A stretch of 64,000 bases of DNA from Pinus tabuliformis (GCA_031772625.1 CM062814.1:822500757-822564756), one strand, 5' to 3'; shown: positions 46,640 through 59,813, counted from the stretch's first letter. Numbers and translations are program-made. The notes: generated by a model from the letters alone, not told the origin.

Positions 46640-49600
46640 TGTTAATTTTTGGCAACTCAGTGACAAATTCCAATCATGGGACTAGATTCCTCTTTTGAGA
46701 GGACCAATTTTGACTATTGAAGCGCTCATTTTGGACAAGGCAAAGTGTATTTTTGAAGAAAATCCCACATGTGCACAAAAGGTCAGGTCGGCCCAAAATA
46801 GAAATTGGACACCCATGGATGGCTATAAATACAAGTGACCTCAACCTCATTTGGACATCATCATTATGATCATTCTTCATCTTTCTTTGGTTTGGCTCCC
46901 ACAGGTCTGAGATGGTTCGTGAAAATTTCGCCCGCACAGGTCCAAGATTGTAGGGTCCGAAGCTCGCACATGTGCTAAGGTTTTGGTTTCCAACCGCAGG
47001 CATGACACTAGCAGTTCTTTGTCACAACTACAAGCATGCAAGCCTATGCATACGATTGAAGGGTTTCAGTCGCACGCACAACACTCTCTCCGTGCAGTTG
47101 GGACCTAGGGTTTGGTTTTAAGTTGATCGAAGTTTTCGACAGTTGACCGCAGATAGTGACAATTGATCATATTCTTCTGAATCGAGGTTTTGAGTATTAG
47201 CATTGTTAGGTTCATCTCATGGATGATGTTTAGTTGACTTTGTTGGATTGTTTATGGTTGAAGATATGGATCATTATACTCTCTCTTTATTGAATCATTC
47301 AACGACAAACTAATAAGAAGAAGAATTTGAAAGGGGTTTTCCCCGTAGTGGGTTTTGCCCTGGTCTTCGACTAATTGGTGTTTCTATGTGTGAATGTTTT
47401 TCTTCTATTGTTCCTTTATGTTCTGTTGCATTAATGATGATGTTGTTCTTTCTATATAATTGCATATGCTGTTGAGTAGTGTTGTAAATCTGAATATTGT
47501 TATGATGTTGTGGGGTGAATTCTATATGTAAATGATGAAACGTAATTATCTAAAGCAAAGAACAATATGCCCTAAGAAAAATTAACATGGTATCAGAGTT
47601 GGGTTGAAGAAAAGTCATTGAGATCACCCCTAAGAAGACACCTTTGATGGAAGCAAGGGTTGATGGAGAAGACCTAAAAGAATGCTAAGGGTTTGAAGGA
47701 AACCCTAGGTATTTTGGTTATTAGGGTTTGATGGATATCATGAGATTACAGTTTGAAAGAAACCTTGGTTGATGACAAAGGTTTGAGATAAGCAATCTAG
47801 AAACCCTAGCATGATCAAGTTCTACCTCTTGTGACATTAATGACACTTGAAGGTTGGTTCAAGAGGGAGATGAACACTTCTCATTGAGAGATAAGTACCA
47901 TTTAGATTTATGTTATTTCTTCATTAAATTTATCTTTTTGCTTATACTTATGTATGTTTGAGTATTTTCTAACCTCTTGATGAAATGTGATAAGTGGATC
48001 CTTCCTGAGGATCATCTGAGATACAGGAAAAGATGGCTAGTGCTGGAAGAGGAGCTACAGTTTACCATGTCAAGTAACTGATGCAAAGTGCAAAGGTACA
48101 TGAATACTACAAGGTATGTAAGTTGCAATATTGGATGGAAGGTAAGCCCTGAGGTATGACAAGAATATGAAATTTAGTTTGGTTTATGGTACATGTAATA
48201 TATATTGGTGCTCTTGATATTTGGCAAGCATCTTTCACATGATAGATTTCATATAGAAGGCTAGCACATTGTTTTTGATATATGGTAGCTTGATACTTGA
48301 GATAAGCATGACGAAAGTGTGACAATAAGATTGATTCTCTTGTTGATCTTGGTAAAGTTTAGTACATATGACATGTGGTAGAATTAGAAGCCCTGACTTG
48401 ATTATTATGATCCTTGAAGTATGAAGATACTCTTATATGACACTAACCCTTAATGAATGCTTGATGATATGATGATGACTTATTATGATATATGTCTGAG
48501 AGCCTAAGATAATTTGTGATCTGACAATTTTGTTGTAGCATGACAATATTATGATAGACAAGTTGATTGTGATGATTGAAAAGGCTTCTCATTCAGAATA
48601 AGAAATTTTTCATAAAATCCCTACACCTATTATCATTTGTGTTAAATGTATAGAAGATTTTTTATTGTTAAAGTAAGATTTTTGGACATAAATAGACTAA
48701 TATCTGATGTTGTTGGCTTGCATCAAGTTCTGGTCTGAGAAGAGAGGGTTTCTCTTAAGTTTAAGCCCCAACCACACAGAAGAAGGCTTATGAGTGCAGT
48801 TGTAAGCCTCTCAACCGCACAGAAGAAGTCCTATGAGTACGGTTGTGCCTGTAGGTCACAAAAGTTGAAGCTTTATGCATGAAATCAGGAATGCACCAAG
48901 AGTATACAGACCTACAGACATGGAGCAGATGATGGAAGAGTTCTATGAGCAAGGACATTTCTAAGGACTTCATAATGTTTGACTTATTATAGAGAATATG
49001 AATGACTTGGCTTATCTTGTGTTTGCAAGGGTCTGTAGTATGCAATGATTTTTATTCTAAATGAATGGATGGCAGAAACTCATATGACTTATCCATGGTG
49101 TATGCATTTACATTTAGTAATAGAAATAATTATGATCATGTGGATGGCTTGATGAAGTTTGATATTGCTGTAAGGTTTGGTTGATTTGATTGCACAATAT
49201 TGATTTGTTTGAAGTTAGGTATATTGGTTTGGTTAGTGTTAAGATTGCAGAAAACATTGCATGGTTTGAATGAAGCTCCCCAAACCTGGGATGTTCACAT
49301 TAATAGTTACTTGGTGAAGCTTAGAAACAGTTCTGATCCAAACCTCAAAAGTTGGTCCAAGGTATGCCTTTGGTTTTGGTTTTATATGCTGGCGATTTAT
49401 TCTTGACAGGTAGAGAGCCTCTGATGATCAAGCATAAGAGGGAGTTGACCACTGAGTTCGAGATGAAAGATATTCCAGAAATATGAGACTGCACAGATAC
49501 ACTAACAATTGGAAGAGCGCATTGAGTACATTGTTTCTAGCATGGCTAGCTATGGGGAAGTTTGGTTAAGGAAGCTCCATGGAGAGTTGTTTATGACAGT

Positions 49601-51340
49601 GATATATTGCGATAACAGAAGTGGAATTCGATTAACAAAGAATCTTGTATGTAGCTGGGACAAAGATATCTTCATAGATTGAGACAGTGTTGTTGTATAA
49701 GACAAGCTTAGGCTTGTGGTTGCTGCCTCTGTGAGAGGGAGGATGAATAAGGTATCCCTTTTGTGACATATTTTTTGCTCTAAAATAAGGTTTGATTTTG
49801 ATGTCCTACAAAGGGCTGCTGCTCGTGGTGATGTTTGAGGCAACTCTTTATTGAGTTGGTTAGTTGGTACCAGATGTGAGCACATTGATATGTTTCTGAT
49901 CTACAGAGAGCAGCATGGATTGATGGATGTGACCCTTTGGAATTAGGGTCTGGGTTGATCGAGGACACTGAGTCGGCTCTCCCCCCTTGTCTGAGCTCCC
50001 AGGGTGAGGAATTGAGATGTAGGGCTCCTAGGGTTGAGGGATCTTTGGAAAATAGGGTATCACCCTTATTTGTTACCCATAGGGTCGAAGATGTTGCTCC
50101 CCTATCTTGGTCTATGCAGAGTATATCCTAGTTGGCATCTATCTTTTCCACCCATCTAGCCAATGGGTGTTGGTTGTTTGAGTTATGCGTGATCCTTACT
50201 ATTTATGGTAAGTGGCATCTCGCTCAAGCTAGAGATGCAGGTGTCTACCACCGACTCTTAAAGGTCATGTTGGGAAGATCGGGAGAGGTTTCCCGAGTTG
50301 TAGCATTGGTTCCCTGCTGGCAGAGTTTCTCGGGTCGTAGCATTAGCTCCCCGCTGACAGAGTTTCCCAAGTTGTAGCATTGGCTCCCCACTGGCAGAGT
50401 TTTCCGGTTCACAGCATTGGCTCCCAGCTAGCAGAGTTTCCCGGGTCATAGCATTAGCTCCCCGCTGGTAGAGTTTCCCGGGTCATAACACTGGCTCCCC
50501 GCTAGCAGAGTTTCCCGGGTCATAGCATTGGCTCCCCGATCGATAAAGGGTGGTAGATTAAGCTCCCCTCTGATGTCAAACTCTTCTTTTAGATTCGAGA
50601 ATGTTCAACATATGAGCAGAGACAACCAAGAGATAAGGAGGGATAAGTAGAGATGAACCAAGATGAGTAGTGATAACATTTGATGACGAGATACTTGAGA
50701 TGGGACATGCTATGATGACAGGATTGGAATTTCTCCCTAGCTGAGAGGGAGTGTTAATTTTTGGCAGCTCAGTGACAAATTCCAATCATGGGACTAGATT
50801 CCTCTTTTCAAGAGGACCAATTTTGACTATTGAAGCGCTCAATTTGGACAAGGGAAAGTGTATTTTTTAAGAAAAGCCCATATGTGCACAAAAGGTCAGG
50901 TCAGCCAAAAAGTGAAATTTGACACCCATGGATGGTTATAAATACAAGTGACCTCAACCTCATTTGGACATCATCATTATGCAAGTTCATCTTTCTTTGG
51001 TTTGGCTCACACAGGTTTGAGATTGCAAGGTCTGAAGCTCGCACGTGTATTAGGGTTTTGGTTTTTTACTGCAAGCACGACACGCACGTGTGCCTATGCG
51101 TGCGGTTGAAGGGTTTCAGCGGCACGCACGACACTCTCTCTATGGTTGGGACCTAGGGTTTGGTTTTTCAGTGGACCGAAGTTTTCGGCAGCTAACCACA
51201 GACAGTGACAGTTGATCATAGGCTTCTGAATCAGGGATTTGAGTATTAGCATTGTTGGGTTCATTTCATGGATGTTGTTTAGTTGATTTTGTTGGATAGC
51301 TTTATGGTTAAAGATATGGACTATTGTACACACTCTTTAC
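46640..51340 (+). mobile_element. Ty1/Copia element, broken
   Basis: The 5' LTR is 46640-47587 (TGTTAATTTTTGG to AAAATTAACA), the primer site 47588-47599 (TGGTATCAGAG), the polypurine tract ends at 50751, and the 3' LTR is 50752-51340, cut by H4b. A reverse transcriptase remnant is visible near 49245-49480 (motifs like LHGLNEAPQTW). Other coding parts are not recognisable, and the stretch 48000-49200 shows nothing clear. LTRs differ by roughly 5 percent by eye. It carries a minisatellite at 50284-50542. Confidence 0.82.
50284..50542. repeat. 37-bp minisatellite, 7 copies
   Basis: Units start at 50321, 50358, 50395, 50432, 50469 and 50506, with a divergent first copy before them. The consensus opens CAGAGTTTCCCGGGTCATAG and continues CATTGGCTCCCCGCTGG. 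It lies between the Copia polymerase remnant and its 3' LTR. Confidence 0.93.
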
Positions 51341-52312
51341 CAATGTTCCACCAAGACTTCGGGACTGGGAGACGCGGCTGCGGGGAGACGTACAAGGGGG
51401 ACGTGTGGGAGTACCCTCAAATTTTAGGGAAATTTATGGGGGACAGAGAGATGTCAGGGCATATAATTTTTTTCTTTATATATATTTCAAATTCATATTC
51501 AATAATGAAAGCATAAATACAATGATACATACATAATTGAATTAAATAATGAAATACATTGATCCATACTCATCATCCTTACTAATACATACATGATTCA
51601 TCAATAGAATAAGAGATTCAATAATGAAATACTCTGATCCATATTCATCATTCATTATTCACCATTCTAGAATCTACATTGATTTAAAAAGTAAATTCAT
51701 CATTCATCATTCTAGATTCTAAATTGATTTAAAATTAAATTCATCATTCATCATTCTAGAATCTAATTAGTACTAAGCAAAATAGACTATAATAGATACT
51801 AAAATCTGAAGAATAGAATAGTAAATTGATATAACTAAAACTCAAAAATAGTGGAGTGATAAGTCTAAAAGTCACTCTAAAGTAGACAGAGGGCTTGCTG
51901 CTCTTCATTAAATACTAATTCCATACCCTTGTACATGAAAAAATGCAATGGAAACATTGCAATCCATTGAATCCTGAATTCCTGAAATTCTATTAAGTCT
52001 GCTAGATTTTGAGTGAGATCTAAAATTCTACTTTCTCCATATCCAATGAGGTCGTAACCACTCTCAAACATCCTAAGTCATTTCATGGCAATGTTAAAAA
52101 TTTAAGTAAAAGAATGAAAATGAAAGATAAAAGTAAATGTCACTTATGTCATTTTTACTTTAAGAATTTAACATTACCATGAAATGCATAGCATTAGTAG
52201 GACAATATGGTCAAATACTAGGTTTCCCCTGTCATAAATCATTGTTTACAAGCAAATTTATGGGGGGATGCCCTTTTGGGGAGTCGCGTCCCCCACACTG
52301 GGGAAACGTCCA
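51341..52312. mobile_element. Truncated hAT derivative H4b (inverted relative of H4a)
   Basis: It starts CAATGTTCCACCAAGAC in the Copia 3' LTR and runs in the opposite orientation to H4a. It has the same GTCCCC/GGGGAC motifs, the AGATTCTAGA repeats (51665-51760) and remnants of the foldback (52076-52190). About 140 bp of the far end is missing, so no right inverted repeat or second duplication is present. The left flank ctctttac (51333-51340) would have been the target site. Confidence 0.85.
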
Positions 52313-53865
52313 TGCCAATAAAAACTTTGATATTTCAAGTGAACTTTATCCTTGGATTCACTTTGACCATCTCATTTTCACATTGGAAAAAATGGAATGT
52401 TGTCTCTTAAACTGTATGTAATACTATGAGGATCATCCCTTTTGCACTTCAACACTATTATTTGCAATATTCCAAAAACAGACTTGCACCTTCGAGAAGG
52501 CATCAATGTACAGATTTGAAAATTTATCTAGAGCTTCCTTGCCTATCTTGAAAAATACTTGAAACAGGATGGCGATCTTTAGACAAGCCAATCTGATCTT
52601 GTCCACTATTTGGAATGATCCAATGTTGAACTAATGACTCATCAGAAGGTAATTCACTATCTTCTACTGTTGAACTAGGATGCAAACAAGTCTCATTTAC
52701 TGGCCGAGGTGGCATCTCTCTCAAGAACCATAATACAACAGCATATGGGATTGTTGAACCTGGAATTCTGGGAACATCACTTAATTCCACCTACAAGGTG
52801 GCAGGACAACCAACTCTGATACCACTGTAAAGTCCCTGGCCGACTCTGTTCACTGTAATGTGTATGGGGTTTTCTTGTAGGATGAGGGTTTTGGTACCTT
52901 TTGTTGTGTTTTTGGATTTATGTTGTTGAGTGATTGTTTTGGCAATTTATTTTTTTAATTGCATGCATAAAAAATATGCGTCACCCACAGAACCAAATTA
53001 CAGAACTAATAAATAAAATTGTTAAACTTTATTGCCAGCAATGAATTGAAGAAAACATGCCTAAGACAGACTGAGGTATCAAGGTGCTAGCCTGATCTTG
53101 GATGAGGACCACCTTCCGACACAGTTCACACTTCAATTCCGATATTAATCACCAAGCACCTTGGGACACTTTCTATATGGTTATTGTGATCCTTGACACA
53201 CGTTGGCCTGAGTTGCAAATGTTGCCCTTGAACCTATCAAAGATATGTTTCCTCAAAACCTGTTGAACCCTTCTACTCATTGCTTCGACTCTTCCATGCA
53301 CTCAGTGATTCATTGACAATGGAAATGAAATGCTTCCTAAGAATGTTTACACTGCCCTGTTTGTTGAATGATTTACCACGGTATATGTAGCCTAACAGAC
53401 CCTTATCTGCATGCAATGACTCACGTTGGCTCACACAAGTTTCTCCCAGCTCGGCATATACTCGCATTCAATTGGTCTAGGACCCGATATTCCTCCTGTT
53501 ATCCCATTGTTACTCGTTTTTTAGCTAATGCAGTTGGCTTGGCTCCTACCTCTATTACGTATCCTCCCACAGCAACCCGATCTGCCTCTGGTGGCTCGCT
53601 AACTCCCTTCCCAACTAATACAATATGTCTGGCCACTACAGCAATCAAAGATCTCACACCTGGCAGCCCGATCTGCCCCCTAGTCTCACTTCTGAATCGT
53701 TGCGGCCCATGGATATCCTCAGATGTCCCTATATGGATGTAATCGACCAGAGTGGGTCCTTTGTGCTCCCTCACAGGCACCACAGCAATATGACTTTTCT
53801 CTTGGTTACTCAAATCACCCCAATTAGCCTACTCAAGCCTTCAGGTGGCTCAACCCATCCCCCTG

Positions 53866-54697
53866 TGTTAGACTTTGTAACTTGGAAAGGTGTTCTAGTC
53901 TCATGAGGTGTTATTGAGGCTAAGAACACAAAAGAATTAATTATCTCCAATCCCAGTTAATTTTTCTAAGGGAAAATGTCTTAATTAGATTATTAACCAG
54001 CCTTAATTATTTTCCTAAGTCTAACTTAAGAAAATAGGTTCATTAATCAATATTAATTGAGAAAAGCCAATTTCTCTCTAGTGACTTCTAGAAAAGTGAC
54101 TTGATCGAGTCAAGATGATCTTAGCCATCAACTGGGATTAGATCTTGGTCATTGAATTATCAACGAGAAATTATAAGCAGAAATAGATGGGCATCTTGGA
54201 GACAGATTGAGTTGAGGCACAGTGATAGTGTGGGGTTGATACCAGCAAGGGTCTCAGCAGTGATTGATCGAGAAGAAATTTTCTAGAGCATATTCTTCAT
54301 CTGAGAGTCTTCCAGCTTCTGAGTTTCAAAGGGAGATTTTAATAGGGCCAAATTACTTTTGCAAGGGGTTGATTTTCTCCAGCTGTGTGAATTACCAGAG
54401 GGAGGTTGATTTGCCAAGAGAAGTGAGAATTGCCACAAAGAGGACTATTTACTGAAGAGGTCGATTTGCAGGAAGGTCAAATTGCCAGAGGAGGTCGATT
54501 TGCTAGGAAGAAGGTGGAGATTTTCCAGTTGTGCAAATTGCCAGTGAACCAAATTCCTCCAGGCCGCACGTGTGGGTTGAATTTGTGTCATGCAGGAGGG
54601 TCGATTTGCTTCCAGAGGGTCGAATAGCTTCCAAAGGGTCGATTTGATTTGAAGAAGTGAAAAGCGATTTTTGTCGGAGCTTTGCCATTTTACGAAA
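53866..54697 (+). mobile_element. LTR fragment, plus orientation, fossil
   Basis: It begins TGTTAGACTTTG at the point where the preceding LTR stops. It contains the AATTATTTTCCTAAGTCTAA and GATTAGATCTTGG type words seen in other Copia LTRs of the window. It ends against H2b. No internal region is attached. Confidence 0.55.
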
Positions 54698-54795
54698 CAT
54701 TGCACAAAGCGAGGACAAAACGGGGATGTTTTTTTTGGAAGCAGGGACGCAGAAGCATCATTTCCCAAAAATCTAGGTAGCGAAGCGTCTCGCAA

Positions 54796-54797
<2 letters not shown>

Positions 54798-54854
<57 letters not shown>
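54798..54854. repeat. AT then GT microsatellite in H2b
   Basis: About 20 AT units pass directly into about 9 GT units. It lies 100 bp from the element end, at the same place as the TA tract of H2a. Confidence 0.95.
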
Positions 54855-55288
54855 CATTTATATTCCAAAGAAACATCCCAAATACCAAATTAGTTGTTGA
54901 AGACATGATAACATGCATATTTTTACATAAATCAAGATAGATATGGCATCCATAATTCCGTTGTACATCAATGATTAATTATTCGAGCATCAACCATCTA
55001 GATTCTAGCAATTACAAACATACATCAAATTTGTAAGCATATTATAAAACATAAAACATTTAGAAGATAAAATCATCAAACATTCAAGTAACTTATCTAG
55101 CAAGTGAGCAACTGTCAACATTAGTCATGTCCAAAATTCAAATAATAATGTTTACAAAATAGGCCACTTGGCCACCACCAAGACTCAAATACACACTGAA
55201 CTAGGAAAAGTAAGACAAAAAAGTTCAAATTCACAAAAAGCCTACAAGTCTAATCTATGACAAAAGTAGTAAATTGTGAATATATCTA

Positions 55289-56204
55289 CTAATCTCTCCT
55301 CCTTCCACCACGAACAGTACATGGCAGTGGGCCTCCACGTGGTGGCAATAAAGAATATGGTGGTTGTCGAAGTTGTGGCACTGAAACTGATGAAGATGAT
55401 GCCCCTATTGTTGGTGTTGAAGCATGGAACTCGGGAACCAAGGTACCAAATAGGGGTGGCATCTCAACTTGATCATCATCATACTGGATAAGAACATCCT
55501 CTAATTGTTCTGATCGCAACACTCCATCCTCCAAATCAGGCTCCTCTGGATTTCTATCCCAAACCTTAAGGTCTTTATTAGTCTTTGCATCATCACAGTA
55601 ATGGGACAACAATCGCAAGTTGTAGTGAACATAAACCAAGCTCTCTGCCTGGTCTCAATTTAACCTATTCCTTTTGACATTGTGGATAAAAGAATAAGAG
55701 CTCCAACACCTCTCTACAGAAGAAGTGTCTTCCACCTATGATAGCACCCGCAATGCCAAAGTCTGTAGAAGTGGAGTAGCACCTCCATGCATGTTCCCCC
55801 ACTCAAGAGAAGAAAAAGTTTCTCGATCTCTAATTGCATGCATGCTACCAAATGGACTAGTGCTAAGCGTATAGCTACGCAACTGTTTTTTGTACCATGG
55901 CAGACTCCTCCTCATCAGGGACTAATTTATCCAATGCTCTCATATCAGCCTCTAGAACAGAACCTCTAGATCTAGGTGTGGTTTTCTCCAACTCCCCACC
56001 CCCCAAGTGCTGGTGTTGAAAGTAATGATGAATGATAGTATCTAGGTGTCAGAACATATGCTAAGGCATGCAATGGAATGTTTAGCATATCCCATCGTTT
56101 TTCCACCTCTGCACAAATATAATTGTACAAGTTGATATCTCTAAGCTCAACAATGTCTTTAATCTGCCCCAACATGCTATCCATTTGTTCATACACCTCC
56201 CCAA
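55289..56204 (-). pseudogene. H2b hAT transposase, 3' part only
   Basis: From right to left it encodes GEVYEQMDSMLGQIKDIV, an hATC region with SVERCWSSYSFIH, VHYNLRLLSHYCDD and the same tail ending RGGRRRD. Stops are present: TAG at about 55737 where H2a has CAG (LSQ), and TGA at about 55657 where H2a has TGG. Further lesions lie around 55860-55900. The intron that splits H2a after DSLIQ is absent here: codons for LIQ are followed at once by YDDDQ. The BED and DUF659 parts are missing through truncation. Confidence 0.85.
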
Positions 56205-56632
56205 TGTTGATTTTTGGTAGTATCGGATGTGCTCTAGCCATGAAATCTGGTGGAGAGGCTAAATCACATGAGATCTCCAAAACCCAGAAATCGTTTGGAG
56301 AAATTCTACCCGGATGAAGAGATATTAAAATAATTAATATTTTTAATGAGTTCCTAAGTCTAAACTTACGAAAATTAAAATATCAAATGTATTAATATAA
56401 AATGGGTGAGAAAGTTCTAAGTGACGAGGATCAAGCCAGTTCTAATTTTAGCCGTTGATTAGGGACTTAATCTCGGTCGTTGAATCGTCAACAGGAAAAT
56501 TATAAGAGGAGGCTTGAGGGTCAGTTGGAAACACACCAAGAGAGATCAAGAATTTGATTTTCGGGGCTGGGTTTGCTGAGGAAATTGAGTTAGTGATCAA
56601 TTGCAGCGAGGGGCAGTTCAGCACATCTCAGA
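56205..56632 (+). mobile_element. Copia LTR fragment, plus orientation, fossil
   Basis: It begins TGTTGATTTTTGGTAGTATC, close to the reverse of the LTR end at 14372. It continues with homologous leader words (CCTAAGTCTAAACTTA, AATCTCGGTCGTTG). It is inserted in H2b or fused to it, and stops against the Copia internal region that begins about 56633. Confidence 0.7.
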
Positions 56633-57944
56633 CATGTACCTTCATGCTCTTCTTGAATTCAGGCATCCCTATCACCATCTGACTCACATAGGGTAGGGCC
56701 CCAAAGGTAGACCTCCGGTGATATAGATGCGATATGTCAATTGACATGATTCCCAATGGACCATCCTGCAACTTGATACAAATTGCCAACCCTGAACCCA
56801 TAAGAAAAAGCACTTTGAAAATTCTGTTTTTTAACACGTACCTTTCCATCAATGAATGCCACCCTGAAACCTTTGACTTCCATTGCTGAAATGGACACCA
56901 GGTTCTTCTTGCGATCAGGTACATAAAAGAGATTCTTGTAAATGAATAGAGTTACCCTCATTTAATTGAGGGGTAACATTCCCTACACCCTTTCCGGGAT
57001 AGCTAGCATCGACTCCAAGTATAATCCCACGGTTGTTTCCATCTCTACCAAATTAGAGAGTGCACCCTTCTATCCGATGAAGTGCCTGGGGTTCCTTGCT
57101 TTCTTTGAAGAGTCGGCCATTTCCTTGATGACCTACATTACCTGTCATTCCTTTGATCATTGAAGATGTCCCTAGAATGATTGTTATCTTCATCAAGAGA
57201 TGTGTCTCTGCCATTCGGACACTCCTTCGCATAATGGCCAAACTTATTACAAGCAAGGCATCTGCCTTTCCTTCCACCCTTAGATCCAGACTTCCCATTG
57301 AAGTGATCATTAGGTAGGCCATCAAAATCTTCTACTGTGCCATTCTGATAATATTCTCTACTTCGACTTCACCCTTGGTGAATTTGAAGAGGGATGAGGA
57401 ATCCACTAATCCTTTTGTCATTTCCCAACTATCTTCGGTGATTGCTCTTTCACTCTTGCTTGGGCATTGTCTTCACCTCAGCTTTGATACCATGTTAAAT
57501 TATGGTATGTTCTATGCTTAGAGCAATTTATTTCAATTTTCACAGTTAACTCAATATCTTTTCCAGATTAGCAATCACATCAGCATTAAAGTAAACTGCA
57601 AATAGAACATAAACATAAATCGCAGAAGACAAGCCAAGACAAGAGGACACAAGATGTGGCGCTAGCCAGGGACAAACCCCAATGTGGGGAAACCCTTGAT
57701 CAATTCTTCTTATATGATCTTCAATAGTTCAGCAGAGAGAGAGATAGTACATTTACAACAAAAGTCAACACATTGACTTTCTATATCTACATGAGATCAG
57801 TTGAAGACATGATGCTTCAACTGATTCTCCAAGGTGACTACTTCACCTATCATAGTGTTGCATCTCGTACTCATGTTGCACCCGTCACTGTGCTGCACCT
57901 AGTCACTAAGCTGCTGCTCCCATCACCATGTTGCACCTCATCAT

Positions 57945-58020
57945 CATGCTGCACCTCACTACCATGCCCATCATGTTGCATCATTCATCATCATGCTGCA
58001 TCATTCATCATCATGCTGTC
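57945..58020. repeat. CATCAT-rich simple repeat in LTR
   Basis: GCTGCATCATTCATCATCAT units repeat imperfectly. The same block recurs in the second LTR at about 62405-62490. Confidence 0.8.
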
Positions 58021-59813
58021 TCCATCATGTTGTACTTCAATGTCTCAGTGCTGCACCCAAATATCACTGAGTTGTTCTCAACATCATTGATGTTACCTAC
58101 ATCATGTTAGTCCTTGATACAGTCAACAACTCAAAGACTGCAGTGATCCAAGAGAGGTTCCAGCACTGCCACTGATTAGTGCAACCCTTAAAGTTCTATG
58201 TTGCTGGCTATGGCCTGCGGCCTAGCTCAGCAGCAAGATAGGTTTACACACAACACCCAAATATCTTGACCCTTGAACAGCTTATCCTTGAGGCTGCACC
58301 ACTGTCAAATCCATGTTGTCTAAGCTCCTTCTATGACTGCACCTAGTCACCGTGATTCTATACCCAAGTCTGTAGTATATACCGAGACTGTAACAATGTG
58401 TATGTCTTTTCTTAGGACTGCACATAGGTGCCCTTATTCAAGCCTATATTGAGCCTTCTTACACAGCGTTAGGGTCCATTATATAGTCATAAGTCCTCCT
58501 ATTCTCTGCGGCTAGGGCATAATATGACCCTCCTAAATCAACGTCTAGATGACAGTCATAGACCTGCTTTTTTGTCCAATCCTTGTTGTGATTCTATGAC
58601 TATCTTTAGGGCAGCATTAGAGTTGTGTTCTTTCCAGTGTATGAGAGGAATAAGGCCAGTAGATAAGGCCTGCGTTTAACCTCCTTCCATGACTCTATTA
58701 GGGACAGCGAAGTCCCTCTTCTTGTTGCGTATAGAACAGCGTATGGGGTTTATGTTATGCCTTGTGATAAGCTATGTGTAGAGGACTGCGGTTAGGGCTT
58801 TTGTGGATCTCCCTTTAGCTGTGTTCATCACTGCGTTAGGTGCCTCTTCTTGCTGCATAAAAATCCTCATTGACTGCGGCCTAGGGCACCCTTAAATGGT
58901 GTGGCTAGGAGCCTTCTCTAGTTGCTCCTTAGATCTGCGTAGAGCTTTCTCTTTTGACTGCATCTACATGTTCCTCGTTACTGCGTCTAGGGCATCCTCC
59001 TTACTGCAGCTAGGGCATCATCCTTACTGTGGCTAGGGCATCATAAGACTTAGGCCAGTGTATACTTTTAGTATCTCTCCTCCCACCAAAACTCAAAGAC
59101 ATGTGGAGAGGAAGAGATCACAAGAAGAGTGTGTGTCTAAATGACTTGAAGACCTCCTCCTTTTATAGTAAAACGTTGAGCACGAGTGGGGTATATTTGG
59201 TTGTTGGCCAACCTTGACGAATTGTCCCATAACACAAATAAATTCATATCCCCATGAACACTTATCAGAATCGGATGATCTTTAAATCAATCCTACACCT
59301 CTCGATGAGAGGGATCCAAGAAAAATATCAGCTTCCATTAATAAGATGACCCACATGGAGTTTGGCCCTAGTTGCCAATTTTAACACTCCCTCTCAACTA
59401 GGGAGAACTCCATATGCTGATCCATATGTCCGACTGTACTATCTCTGCCATCAGTGCCCTGCACTGCTCTGCTTAGCTCTGCTCTGCTGAACCATGAAGA
59501 AGAAGAATTGATCGAGAATGTCTCATACCATTCTCTACTGACCCGAAGTCAATTTCATCTGAAGAGAGTGTCACATCACTCTTACTGACCCAAAGTCAGT
59601 TTTATTGATCCTAGATCAATAGCACAAGAGTGTCTCAAACCACTCATATTGATCCCAGATCAATGGAGGTCATCCTAGCATAGGGAGCATGGTAGATACA
59701 ACGATGCATCCATCGATAGTACTATTATGGTCCCTATCCTCATTTCCCTGCTCATTGATCAGATGAGAGGTACTTCCCATGAGTCCCAGATTACATGGGT
59801 AGGATGCCTCGAC

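Larger units (their letters stand above)
42584..53865 (-). mobile_element. Ty3/Gypsy-like element, broken and multiply interrupted
   Basis: The 3' LTR is 42584-44340 (1757 bp, TGTAA/TTACA ends) with a polypurine tract beyond it. A minus-strand internal part runs to about 46014 and includes an integrase zinc-binding-like segment (YRYGNGMIYYKG and HDTPLGGH at 45357-45656). The other end resumes near 52313 with a gag-start-like frame (52524-52790), primer site 52813-52824 and a partial 5' LTR from 52826. Between them lie an LTR fragment, a Copia and H4b. The interruption and loss of sequence make it old. Treating both halves as one element is inference from LTR identity and orientation. Confidence 0.65.
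54698..56204 (-). mobile_element. Truncated hAT element H2b
   Basis: The left end (CATTGCACAAAGCGAGG) corresponds to the 3' end of H2a in reverse. The next 250 bases align closely with it, including the 3' flank (CATCCCAAATACCAAATTA). The element ends abruptly at 56204 in the middle of the transposase gene, against a Copia LTR that starts at 56205. No second terminal repeat is present. Confidence 0.88.

Noticed and set aside
52524-52790. Open minus-strand frame (RIPGSTIPYAVVLWFLREMP) that looks like a host exon
   Set aside because: It lies immediately downstream of a primer-binding site and LTR (52813-52826) on the same strand, so it is best read as the gag start of a broken Gypsy-like element.
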